Source: Clostridiales bacterium | GTDB taxonomy: Bacteria > Bacillota > Clostridia > Christensenellales > Borkfalkiaceae | Direction of reading: 5' to 3' | Assembly: GCA_015055545.1 (NCBI GenBank) | Contig: SVHY01000015.1 | Location: 1 to 41,070 of the forward strand | DNA: 41,070 nucleotides | Shown here: one piece after another, positions 13,299 to 21,037 of the stretch | Position numbering within the stretch: the stretch's first letter is position 1 | Layout of the letters: every line of letters begins with the position of its first letter | Made by a program: the position numbers and the translations under genes | The notes under the pieces: generated by a model | Told to the model about the DNA's origin: nothing | Seen by the model: only the letters and a program-made list of their open reading frames with translations | Database searches by the model: none

Positions 13299-14423
13299 AT
13301 GCTGTATTTTGACAACGCCGCGTCGGGCGGCAGAAAACCCGATTCCGTTCTTTCCGCCGTCCGCTCCGCTATGCAAGTCTGCGCGAACCCCGGTCGCAGC
13401 GGACACAAACTCGCGCTGTCCTGCGCCAACGTCGTCCAAAGCTGCCGTAACGCTTTAAACGAATATTTCGACGGTTACGGATTCGACCGCGCAATTTTCA
13501 CTAAAAACTGCACGGAAGCGTTGAATATCGCGCTGTTTGGAACGTTAAAAAAAGGCGATCACGTCGTCGCTACTTGCATGGAACACAATTCCGTCTTACG
13601 CCCGCTTGCCGCTCTGCAAGCCGCAGGCGTTATCACGTACGATATTTGCCCTTTGGACGAACAAGGCAATATCCACGTTAAAACGTTACTTTCGCTCGTG
13701 AAAGAGAACACGCGGCTCGTTGCGATCACCAGCGCGTCTAACGTAACGGGCGCAACGCCGCCCATCGCCCAAATCCGTGCTCAATTACCGCCCCGCGTTC
13801 TGTTTTTATGCGACGGTGCGCAAGGCGGCGGACATTTGCCTTTACGTATGCGCGAACTGGGAATAGATTTGTTGGCTTTGGCAGGACACAAGGGTTTAAT
13901 GGCGATACAAGGTAGCGGCGCGTTACTCTTTTCCGACCGCATTGACCCCACGCCCCTTTTATTCGGCGGTACGGGCTCGCTCAGCCCGAGCCTTGAAATG
14001 CCCGATTTTTATCCCGACGCGTTGGAGGCGGGTACGCTCTCTTTCCCCGCCGTCGTATCGCTCTTGGAGGGCGTGCGCTATATCTCCGACCACGAACGCC
14101 AACACCGCGCGCATTTATTGTCCTTAACCGCATACTTTTTGGGCGGTTTGAAAGCGTTTCCCACCTATCGAACCTATTCCCGTCCCAACGCGTGCGGCAT
14201 CGTCGCGTTTCAAAGCCGAAACCGCGATTCGGAAGAAATCGCGCAAATTTTATCCGATGACTATGATATCGCCGTGCGCGGTGGTTTACACTGTGCGCCA
14301 CTTATGCACGACGCGCTAAAAACTGCGGACGGCGGGCTCGTGCGCGTTTCCTTTTCCCCGTTCAATAGCGAAAAGGAAGTGGACGAACTCTTATTCGCGT
14401 TAGAGCGTGTAGAAAAAAGCTAA
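13299..14423 (+). CDS. Cysteine desulfurase-like class V aminotransferase
   Basis: 374 residues from the ATG at 13299, which has AAGAGG eight bases upstream; a GTG at 13290 sits on that ribosome site and is rejected. PLP-dependent fold: MLYFDNAASG start, histidine in MEHNSV, aspartate in LCDGAQGGG, and the PLP lysine in LALAGHKG (Lys198). The active cysteine is probably Cys332 in VRGGLHCAPL, the pattern of the TIGR01977-type desulfurase family. It would release sulfur or selenium from cysteine or selenocysteine onto a carrier; the DUF3343 protein opposite is the likely partner. Its stop overlaps the convergent gene by 4 bp. Confidence 0.9.
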   Translation: MLYFDNAASGGRKPDSVLSAVRSAMQVCANPGRSGHKLALSCANVVQSCRNALNEYFDGYGFDRAIFTKNCTEALNIALFGTLKKGDHVVATCMEHNSVLRPLAALQAAGVITYDICPLDEQGNIHVKTLLSLVKENTRLVAITSASNVTGATPPIAQIRAQLPPRVLFLCDGAQGGGHLPLRMRELGIDLLALAGHKGLMAIQGSGALLFSDRIDPTPLLFGGTGSLSPSLEMPDFYPDALEAGTLSFPAVVSLLEGVRYISDHERQHRAHLLSLTAYFLGGLKAFPTYRTYSRPNACGIVAFQSRNRDSEEIAQILSDDYDIAVRGGLHCAPLMHDALKTADGGLVRVSFSPFNSEKEVDELLFALERVEKS

Positions 14424-14689
14424 ATCTTTTTCAGCTTTTCCACGATTTCGCCCAACTTTTTCCGTTGCGAGGAATCGAGCATCGGCGCAAACGCGTTATA
14501 AAAAGCGTCGATTTCCGCGTTGGAAAGCGTACCCGCGCGTTTACTCTTTTCCGCTTCGGCTAATACGCTTTTCAACATTTGCGCGTTGCTTTTACCGTCG
14601 TACGCGGCGGCGATTTGTTGTGCTAATTCTTCCGCCGACGCGGTCGATTTTTGCTCTGTTTTGGGCGTGTAGGTTTTGAAACTTCTCAT
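14420..14689 (-). CDS. Small hypothetical protein
   Basis: 89 residues with a good ribosome site (GGGAGG). The first 20 residues are basic and disordered-looking (MRSFKTYTPKTEQKST), the rest helical (SAEELAQQIAAAYDGKSNAQMLKSVLAEAEKSKRAG...QRKKLGEIVEKLKKI). No signal peptide, no known motif. Divergent from the 103-residue gene at 14761; the two may be a functional pair, but no function can be given. Confidence 0.65.
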   Translation of the reverse strand: MRSFKTYTPKTEQKSTASAEELAQQIAAAYDGKSNAQMLKSVLAEAEKSKRAGTLSNAEIDAFYNAFAPMLDSSQRKKLGEIVEKLKKI

Positions 14690-14749
14690 AGAATTGCCTC
14701 CCGTTTTTTATTCATTGTATTCCACGGCGCAAGTTTTCGTGACCGCGCA

Positions 14750-14755
14750 TATAAT
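14750..14755 (+). promoter_or_regulatory. -10 box placed for a leaderless transcript
   Basis: TATAAT ends six bases before the ATG at 14761, so RNA would start at or next to the A of the start codon. No ribosome site is present. The -35 is not recognisable. Same pattern as at 4396 and 11178. Confidence 0.45.
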
Positions 14756-14760
14756 ACAGT

Positions 14761-15072
14761 ATGGAAATTTTAGTCTTATTGCTTTTATACTACCTTTCGC
14801 AAAACCCCGAATTCCCCGACCGCGTAAAACCGATTATGAGCCAACTGAAAAACTCTCAACAAATGCTTCATTTCTTAAACGACTTGTCTGCTTTTTCCCA
14901 TCTGTTCGACGGGCTGAAAACGGCTACGCCTAACCCCGACGCCGCAAAAAAAACGCCGCCTAAGGACAAACCGAAAGACGACGATAAAGAAAAAAATCCG
15001 CAATCCCCCACGCAAGGGATTGCAGACGAGTTTATTCAAAAAATTTTGGACGGGTATTTATCTAAACAATAG
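14761..15072 (+). CDS. Small hypothetical protein, hydrophobic N-terminus
   Basis: 103 residues. A short hydrophobic start (MEILVLLLLYYLSQNP) could anchor or insert it in the membrane. A helical part follows (MSQLKNSQQMLHFLNDLSAFSHLF), then a lysine, proline and aspartate-rich linker of about 40 residues and a short C-terminal helix (IADEFIQKILDGYLSK). No motif recognised. The end overlaps the convergent SDR gene by 11 bp. Confidence 0.6.
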   Translation: MEILVLLLLYYLSQNPEFPDRVKPIMSQLKNSQQMLHFLNDLSAFSHLFDGLKTATPNPDAAKKTPPKDKPKDDDKEKNPQSPTQGIADEFIQKILDGYLSKQ

Positions 15073-15760
15073 AAAAACCGCCGTTGACTGGTAAATCAAT
15101 ACCCGTAACATATTCGTTCTCTTCCAAGAACAGCACCGCGCTTGCAACATCTCCGCCCTCGCCTATCCGTCCAAGCGGAATTTCCTCTTGCAACGCGCGC
15201 ATGTCCTCGTCCGAAAAATGTGCGTTCATTTGCGTATCAATCACCCCGGGCGATACGGCATTAACACGAATACCCGAATATCCAAGTTCCTTAGCGAGAG
15301 CTTTCGTCAAACCCAAAAGCGCGGCTTTGGATGAAGAATACACCGTTTCACAGCTCGCCCCTACTTCTCCCCAAACGGAAGAAATATTGACGATCAGCCC
15401 GCTTTTTTTCGCAATCATATATTTCGCAGCTTCACGGCTACACAAAAACGCCCCGCCGATATTGACGGCGAACAGGTCGTTAAATTCTTTGAGCGTAACG
15501 TCCTGAATTTGTTTCACGAGCGAAACGCCCGCGTTATTGACGAGTATATCTACGCCGCCGATTTTTTCAAACAACGCCACCACCGCGTTTTCGTCCGCAA
15601 CGGACGCGCGATAAACCTCCAACCCCGCCGCTTCTGCCAAAGCGGCGTTTTGTTCGTCCTTTGAATAGCTCACGCACACGCGATATCCTTTTTTCAAAAA
15701 CGCGCAAGCGATTGCGTAACCTATTCCGCGCACACCGCCCGTCACTAAAACCGTTTTCAT
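15062..15760 (-). CDS. Short-chain dehydrogenase/reductase (FabG-like)
   Basis: 232 residues from the second of two close ATGs (MKTVLVTGG; the first lies nine bases upstream). Rossmann motif TGGVRGIG at residues 7-14, NNAG in the middle, and the catalytic Ser, Tyr and Lys in NISSVWGEVG and VYSSSKAAL. The tail VTGIDLPVNGG is typical of FabG-like proteins. It could reduce a 3-oxoacyl-ACP or another carbonyl substrate. Last gene of the shikimate array, 22 bp after aroK; it has no obvious step in that pathway. Confidence 0.85.
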   Translation of the reverse strand: MKTVLVTGGVRGIGYAIACAFLKKGYRVCVSYSKDEQNAALAEAAGLEVYRASVADENAVVALFEKIGGVDILVNNAGVSLVKQIQDVTLKEFNDLFAVNIGGAFLCSREAAKYMIAKKSGLIVNISSVWGEVGASCETVYSSSKAALLGLTKALAKELGYSGIRVNAVSPGVIDTQMNAHFSDEDMRALQEEIPLGRIGEGGDVASAVLFLEENEYVTGIDLPVNGGFSIV

Positions 15761-15782
15761 TTCATACATACCCCGTACGTAT

Positions 15783-16292
15783 TTATTTTTCGCCCACCAT
15801 TTTTACAATTTCATCGGCGATCTCTTCGGGTGTTTTTCCGTCCACGTCCACCACGTAATCGGCAACGTGTTCGTAGATAGGCGCGCGCTCTTTCATGAGC
15901 CTTGCAAGCCGATCGCTAATACTTTCCGTCGCCGTTTGTAACAGCGGACGCGTACCGTCAACGATCAACCGTTTAGACAGCGTTTCAAACGACGCACGCA
16001 AGAACACGATTTTCCCGTTCTCTTTCAAGAGCGCGTTGTTTTCGCTTTTCAAAACCAACCCGCCGCCCGTGGAAATGATAAGGTTATCCATTTTCACAAG
16101 CTCGCGTACCGTTTCCGTTTCCAGCTTTCGAAAATGCGCCTCGCCGTAGTATTCAAAAATATCCGAAATTTTACCGTATTTATCCACGATAACGCCGTCG
16201 GTATCGTACCATCTACGCCCCGTCAATTCTGCAATTTTTATGCCGATGGTCGTTTTTCCCGCACCCATCATACCGCACAAAATCAGGTTCAT
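15783..16292 (-). CDS. aroK: Shikimate kinase
   Basis: 169 residues from the ATG at 16292, which overlaps the aroQ stop as ATGA; a longer frame upstream is inside aroQ. Phosphorylates shikimate to shikimate 3-phosphate with ATP. Walker A GMMGAGKTTIG near the N-terminus, then the substrate-binding aspartate in WYDTDGVIVD, the arginine in HFRKLE, STGGGLV, and the lid arginines in GTRPLL. Normal length for the monofunctional enzyme. Confidence 0.95.
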   Translation of the reverse strand: MNLILCGMMGAGKTTIGIKIAELTGRRWYDTDGVIVDKYGKISDIFEYYGEAHFRKLETETVRELVKMDNLIISTGGGLVLKSENNALLKENGKIVFLRASFETLSKRLIVDGTRPLLQTATESISDRLARLMKERAPIYEHVADYVVDVDGKTPEEIADEIVKMVGEK

Positions 16293-16723
16293 AACGCCCC
16301 CTTCAAACCCACGATTGCCGCAATATAGCTGCTTGCGCCAAATCCGCAAACTACGCCTTTGCAAACTTCGGACAAAACGCTGCTGTGTCTAAATTCTTCG
16401 CGCGCATGCACGTTCGACATATGCACTTCCGCAACGGGAATATCGATTGCCGCAATCGCGTCACGGAGCGCGTAGCTGTAATGCGTGAACGCACCTGCGT
16501 TGAATACGATCGCGTCATAACTCTTTTCCAAGAACGCCGTATGCAAACAATTAACCAGTTCGCCCTCGATATTGCTTTGATAAAACGCTACTTCGTCGCT
16601 GTTGGTTTTACAGTACGCCGCAATTTTCGCATTGATATCGCTAAGCGTAGCCGTTCCGTACACGCTCTGTTCGCGTTTACCCGTTAAATTGAGATTAACT
16701 CCGTTGATAACCAAAAATTTCAT
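16289..16723 (-). CDS. aroQ: Type II 3-dehydroquinate dehydratase
   Basis: 144 residues, normal for the dodecameric type II enzyme, which turns 3-dehydroquinate into 3-dehydroshikimate. Motifs in order: MKFLVINGVNLNLTG, the active tyrosine in REQSVYG, QSNIEGELV, NAGAFTHYSYALRDAI, EVHMSNVHAREEFRHSS with the catalytic histidine and arginine. The proline of the usual NGPNLN is valine here. Coupled to aroK by a 4-bp overlap. Confidence 0.96.
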   Translation of the reverse strand: MKFLVINGVNLNLTGKREQSVYGTATLSDINAKIAAYCKTNSDEVAFYQSNIEGELVNCLHTAFLEKSYDAIVFNAGAFTHYSYALRDAIAAIDIPVAEVHMSNVHAREEFRHSSVLSEVCKGVVCGFGASSYIAAIVGLKGAL

Positions 16724-16743
16724 AAGTATTGCCTTCCTTATTT

Positions 16744-17553
16744 TTATGCCTGCTGAGCAAGATATTTTTCGTATAAAAGTTTTGCTTGCTTACTATCGGG
16801 TTTCATGTTTAAATACAAACAATCGGAATAGTACGCCTGATAAAAGAGCATTGCCGCGCCGTTTAAAATTTGCAACCCGCACTCTTGCGCAAGCCTTAAA
16901 AACTCCGATTTTTCGGGCGTATAGATAAGGTCTATCGCCACGGTCGCGCCCAAGAACGCCTTTGCCGTTACGGGCGAAACGCCTTCCGTGTCGTGCATAC
17001 CCACACCCGTACAGTTGATCAAAATATCGTATCCGCCGCTTTCAGGATCGTCCGCCGCCACAACGCCGAGCTGAATACAAATTTCTTCCAACTTCTCGCG
17101 GTTTCTTCTGTATAAAAACACGTCTGCACCCGCTTTTTTCAAAGCCGCCGCGCTGCTCCTGCCCGAACCGCCCGCACCAAGCACCAAAATCTTTTTATTT
17201 TTTACTTGTATTCCCGCCGTTTCCAGCATCAGTAAAAATCCTACGCCGTCGGTGTTATAGCCCTTGCCCGTCGCCGATATAACGGTGTTTACCGCACCAA
17301 AATCGAACGCGTCGCCCTCTATGTCGTTTAAATATTCCATAATATCCCGCTTATAGGGAATGGTGATATTAAACGCGTCGAAATCACCCAGCAATCTTCT
17401 CGCCGCGCAGTCGAACCCGTCTTGGGTAACGGAAAAGCTCTCGTATTCGCAGCGCACGCCAAGCTCGTGTAATATAAAGGTATGTATCGCAGGACTTGTC
17501 GATTTGGATACGTCCTTTCCAACCAAGCCCAAACGCAACGTTTTTTCGTTCAT
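16744..17553 (-). CDS. aroE: Shikimate dehydrogenase
   Basis: 269 residues from the second ATG (MNEKTLRLGLVG), chosen because a GGGGG ribosome site is too close to the first ATG (17562). Reduces 3-dehydroshikimate to shikimate with NADPH. Substrate site: SKSTSPAIH and the lysine in FNITIPYK; aspartate in NTDGVGF; NADP-binding loop GAGGSGRS with the basic pair in YRRNREK. Sits between aroA and aroQ with short gaps. Confidence 0.95.
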   Translation of the reverse strand: MNEKTLRLGLVGKDVSKSTSPAIHTFILHELGVRCEYESFSVTQDGFDCAARRLLGDFDAFNITIPYKRDIMEYLNDIEGDAFDFGAVNTVISATGKGYNTDGVGFLLMLETAGIQVKNKKILVLGAGGSGRSSAAALKKAGADVFLYRRNREKLEEICIQLGVVAADDPESGGYDILINCTGVGMHDTEGVSPVTAKAFLGATVAIDLIYTPEKSEFLRLAQECGLQILNGAAMLFYQAYYSDCLYLNMKPDSKQAKLLYEKYLAQQA

Positions 17554-17567
17554 CTCGTACATGCCCC

Positions 17568-18818
17568 CTATCTATCCACGCCCAGCTTATCGAAGAAGTC
17601 GGGGAATGAAATGGCGCAACATTCGGGATTCTTGATATTACCGCCCTTTTCGGAGGCTATAAGCCCCACCGCCGCCGTCATTGCAATACGGTGATCGAGA
17701 TAGCTATCGATATCCCCGCCTATCAATTTCTTTTTGCCGCGAATGATAAACCCGTCGTCAAGCGGCGTACAATCCCCGCCCATGCGGTTGATCATTTCCG
17801 CCGTTGCAAAGATACGGTCGCTTTCTTTCACGCGCAACTCTTTCGCGCCCGTTATCGTCGTTTCACCGTCAGCGAACGCGCAAAGCATAGCCACGAGCGG
17901 CAGTTCGTCTATCATAGCGGGTACGTCTTGCGCCGTCAAACAAATCCCGCGCATATCCGATTTTTCCACGAGTATATCCGCGATTTCTTCCCCGCCCGAA
18001 ACGCGTTGATTGCACAACGTATATCGAACGCCCAGCCTATCGAACGCTTTTAAAATCCCCGTTCTCGTAGGGTTTACGCCCACGTTCTTACACAGCGTTT
18101 TCCCTTTCAACGCACCAAGCGCCATAAAATACGCCGCCGAAGATATATCCGCAGGCACGCGTACGTCCAACGCTTTTAAATTGCTCTTTTTTACGCGCAC
18201 GCAAGTCCCGTCCGCGCGTATATCCGCACCCATAGCGAAAAGCATACGCTCGGTATGGTCGCGCGATAAAATAGGTTCTGTTACACTCGTTTCGCCGTCC
18301 GCGGACAGCCCTGCCAAAATCACCGCGCTTTTCACTTGCGCCGAGGCGATTTTCAGTTGCACGTCCGCGCCCTGCAAGGTTTTGGGCGCAACGTATACGG
18401 GCGCATGCCCCTCCGTCGTTTGGACGTCTGCCCCAAGCAACGACAACGGCTGCGCGATACGGTTCATAGGGCGTTTAGACAAAGATTCGTCGCCGTACAA
18501 AACCGCGTCGATTTTTTTCCCCGAAACCAAACCCGTCAAAAGCCGCATGGTCGTACCCGAATTACCACAATCGAGCTTTACGCCGCTTTTAAACTGCGGC
18601 GCGCCCTTTACGCGAACCGTCGTGCCGTCCGTTTGGATATCCGCGCCCAGCGCGCGCATACAACGACAAGTGGAAATACAGTCCTCGCCCATAAGCGCGT
18701 CCGTAATCACCGCTTCGCCGTCCGCGGCGGCATTGAGCATCACCGCGCGGTGGGTAATCGATTTGTCCCCGGGCAATAAAAATTCACCTTCAAAACGTTC
18801 TCTTGATTGTATTTGCAT
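17568..18818 (-). CDS. aroA: 3-phosphoshikimate 1-carboxyvinyltransferase (EPSP synthase)
   Basis: 416 residues, full length. Joins shikimate 3-phosphate and phosphoenolpyruvate to give EPSP. Signature motifs: LPGDKSITHRA near the N-terminus, LDCGNSGTTMRL in the first domain, SAQVKSAVILAGL, then LRVKESDRI and the C-terminal DHRIAMTAAVG. Four bases after aroB stops, so in the same operon. Confidence 0.97.
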   Translation of the reverse strand: MQIQSRERFEGEFLLPGDKSITHRAVMLNAAADGEAVITDALMGEDCISTCRCMRALGADIQTDGTTVRVKGAPQFKSGVKLDCGNSGTTMRLLTGLVSGKKIDAVLYGDESLSKRPMNRIAQPLSLLGADVQTTEGHAPVYVAPKTLQGADVQLKIASAQVKSAVILAGLSADGETSVTEPILSRDHTERMLFAMGADIRADGTCVRVKKSNLKALDVRVPADISSAAYFMALGALKGKTLCKNVGVNPTRTGILKAFDRLGVRYTLCNQRVSGGEEIADILVEKSDMRGICLTAQDVPAMIDELPLVAMLCAFADGETTITGAKELRVKESDRIFATAEMINRMGGDCTPLDDGFIIRGKKKLIGGDIDSYLDHRIAMTAAVGLIASEKGGNIKNPECCAISFPDFFDKLGVDR

Positions 18819-18821
18819 AAC

Positions 18822-19883
18822 TTACATATCCTGCGCGGCTTTCATTAAAGCCGCCTTGTACTTATCAAACGGCAAGGAATAGAGCGTCCACTCGTTTTCG
18901 GCTTTTGCCACCGCCATTTTAATAGCGCCGTCCCCTACGTTCTTTTTATCCGATTTCGCCTTTTCCGCATCCTTGTCAATACCTGAAAAATCAGGTTCAG
19001 ACAACGGCGCAAGCGCTAACGCGCCGCGAATGATTTTCAATAATTTTTCCCCGTACGCCTTTTCGCATACGCCAGCCGCAATCGCCATTTTCGTTTCCAA
19101 AAGCATACCGTAAAGCACGCTTTCCCCGTGCGAAAGATTGTGCGAAAGTTCCACGGCGTGCCCCGTCGTATGTCCGACGTTTAACGATTTCCGCTCGCCC
19201 GTTTCTTTTTCGTCTATTTCCACCACGCGCGCCTTATGCGCCACGCAATCGTAAATCAAATCGGTTAAAAAATCCAAGTCGGTCAAGACGTTCAAATTTT
19301 CATACAGCCTTTTAAATATCGTAGCCGAAAGCGCCGCATATTTGACAATTTCACCTATACCGCACTTCACTTCCCGCACGGGTAACGTCTTTAAAAACGT
19401 AGGATCGATCAGCACTTCGCACGGTTGATAAAACGCACCGACGATATTCTTCACGCCGCATAAATCCACCGCCGTCTTTCCGCCCACGCTACTATCCACC
19501 TGCGATAAAAGCGTAGTGGGTATTTGTACACACGAAATACCGCGCATATACAATGCCGCCGCCAAACCGCCAATATCCCCGATTACACCCCCACCGACGG
19601 CAAACAACCGCGACGTACGGAGCAACCCTGCCGTAGCCATACGCTCCAAAATTGCCTGCAAGGACGAGAAGGTTTTATATTCTTCCCCCGCTTGCAAAAC
19701 GAAAATTTCCACGCCATCGAAATAGATCTTGAAAAAATCGGGATATAACGCAAACACGTTGGAATCGGTGAGCACGAAATTTGTTTGTCCACTCGTCAAA
19801 CGGGGTAACCGCGCCGCTAAAACGTCGCTGCCGATATAAATATTCGCCGCCGCCGACGGGGCTTTTAAAACAATCTGTCGCAT
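18822..19883 (-). CDS. aroB: 3-dehydroquinate synthase
   Basis: 353 residues from the ATG at 19883, which has GGAG at the right distance; a TTG at 19898 is in frame but overlaps the aroC stop. Converts DAHP to 3-dehydroquinate, using NAD and a divalent metal. Motifs: QAGEEYKTF, AVGGGVIGDIGGLAA, PTTLLSQVDSSVGGKTAVD, GIGEIVKYA, and the metal-binding histidines in LNVGHTTGHAVE and SHGESV. Confidence 0.96.
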   Translation of the reverse strand: MRQIVLKAPSAAANIYIGSDVLAARLPRLTSGQTNFVLTDSNVFALYPDFFKIYFDGVEIFVLQAGEEYKTFSSLQAILERMATAGLLRTSRLFAVGGGVIGDIGGLAAALYMRGISCVQIPTTLLSQVDSSVGGKTAVDLCGVKNIVGAFYQPCEVLIDPTFLKTLPVREVKCGIGEIVKYAALSATIFKRLYENLNVLTDLDFLTDLIYDCVAHKARVVEIDEKETGERKSLNVGHTTGHAVELSHNLSHGESVLYGMLLETKMAIAAGVCEKAYGEKLLKIIRGALALAPLSEPDFSGIDKDAEKAKSDKKNVGDGAIKMAVAKAENEWTLYSLPFDKYKAALMKAAQDM

Positions 19884-19894
19884 ATTCTTCTCCG

Positions 19895-21028
19895 TCAAGG
19901 CAACTCGTTATAACGCGTCGCCACCTGCCCCATAGTATCGCCGCCAAGCCGTTCGTTCACCGCGTCGGCAAGCACTTGCGCCACCACCGCTTCGGCAATG
20001 ATTTCCAAAGCAAAAATCGCGCACACGTCGCTGCGCTCCGACGCCGCCGTTTGGCTTTCTTTGGTCAAATAGTCTACCGTTTTCAAGCCTTTCATCAAGG
20101 TAGGGATCGGTTTCATCGCCACGGACAACACGATTTCTTCGCCGTTGGACATACCGCCCTCAATCCCGCCGGCGCGGTTGGTTTCGCGATAAAATTCGCC
20201 GCCGTAAAAAATCTCGTCGTGTACATCTTTACCGCTCTTCGTACCGACGGCAAAGCCTTCGCCAACAGCCACGCCTTTTACGGCTTGAATACTCATCAAG
20301 CCCTGCGCAAGCCGTGCGTCTAATTTTTCGGCGTACGTCATCATACTGCCGAATCCACGCTTTAAACCCTTCACGCGAATTTCTACCACGCCGCCTGCCG
20401 TATCGCCAGCTTTTTTAAGCGCGGTTATCTTCTCTTTCGCCAAGGTTTCCGCTTGACTATCCAGCATACCCGTTTCCGTCGTTTTCGAGCGAGCAAGCTC
20501 GTTGAACGCATACATGCCCCCGTCCTTTACGCCGCAAATTTCTTTCACGTAACCACCGATTTGTACGCCGAGCGCCGCAAGATATTGCTTGTACACACCG
20601 CCAGCTGCAACGCGTATCGCCGTTTCGCGCGCCGAGGCGCGTTCTAAAATATTCCGCGCGTCCGTTTGTTCAAATTTGATAACGCCTGTCAAATCCGCGT
20701 GTCCGGGACGAACCTTGGTAAGGCTCTTTTTTTGCATAACGCTCTCATCGCACGCACCGCTGCCCATGCAATTTTCCCAGTTGGCAAAATCTTTATTGAA
20801 AATGCAAAGCGTTACGGGACTGCCCAGCGTTTCGCCGTTGCGTACGCCCGTCAAAATTTCCACTTGGTCCTTTTCAATTTTTTGCCGTGCTCCGCGTCCG
20901 AATCCGCTTTGGCGCAAGCGCAAATCTTCGTCGATTTTTTCTTTATCGATTTTTAAATGCGCAGGTAAGCCCTCAATGATAGCCACCAAAGCCCTGCCGT
21001 GCGATTCACCTGCCGTCGTCAATCTCAT
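19895..21028 (-). CDS. aroC: Chorismate synthase
   Basis: 377 residues, starting MRLTTAGESHGRAL after AGGAG. Makes chorismate from EPSP with reduced FMN. Family motifs: GESHG at the start, RQSGFGRGAR, VRPGHADLTGVIKF, RASARETAIRVAAG, and GGMSNGEEIVL. Gap of 9 bp after clpC and 11 bp to aroB. First aro gene in the direction of transcription. The DAHP synthase step is not in the window. Confidence 0.97.
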   Translation of the reverse strand: MRLTTAGESHGRALVAIIEGLPAHLKIDKEKIDEDLRLRQSGFGRGARQKIEKDQVEILTGVRNGETLGSPVTLCIFNKDFANWENCMGSGACDESVMQKKSLTKVRPGHADLTGVIKFEQTDARNILERASARETAIRVAAGGVYKQYLAALGVQIGGYVKEICGVKDGGMYAFNELARSKTTETGMLDSQAETLAKEKITALKKAGDTAGGVVEIRVKGLKRGFGSMMTYAEKLDARLAQGLMSIQAVKGVAVGEGFAVGTKSGKDVHDEIFYGGEFYRETNRAGGIEGGMSNGEEIVLSVAMKPIPTLMKGLKTVDYLTKESQTAASERSDVCAIFALEIIAEAVVAQVLADAVNERLGGDTMGQVATRYNELP

Positions 21029-21037
21029 AACCTACTC

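Noticed and set aside
19884-19898. TTG start for aroB
   Set aside because: It overlaps the aroC stop; the ATG at 19883 has a GGAG ribosome site at proper distance.
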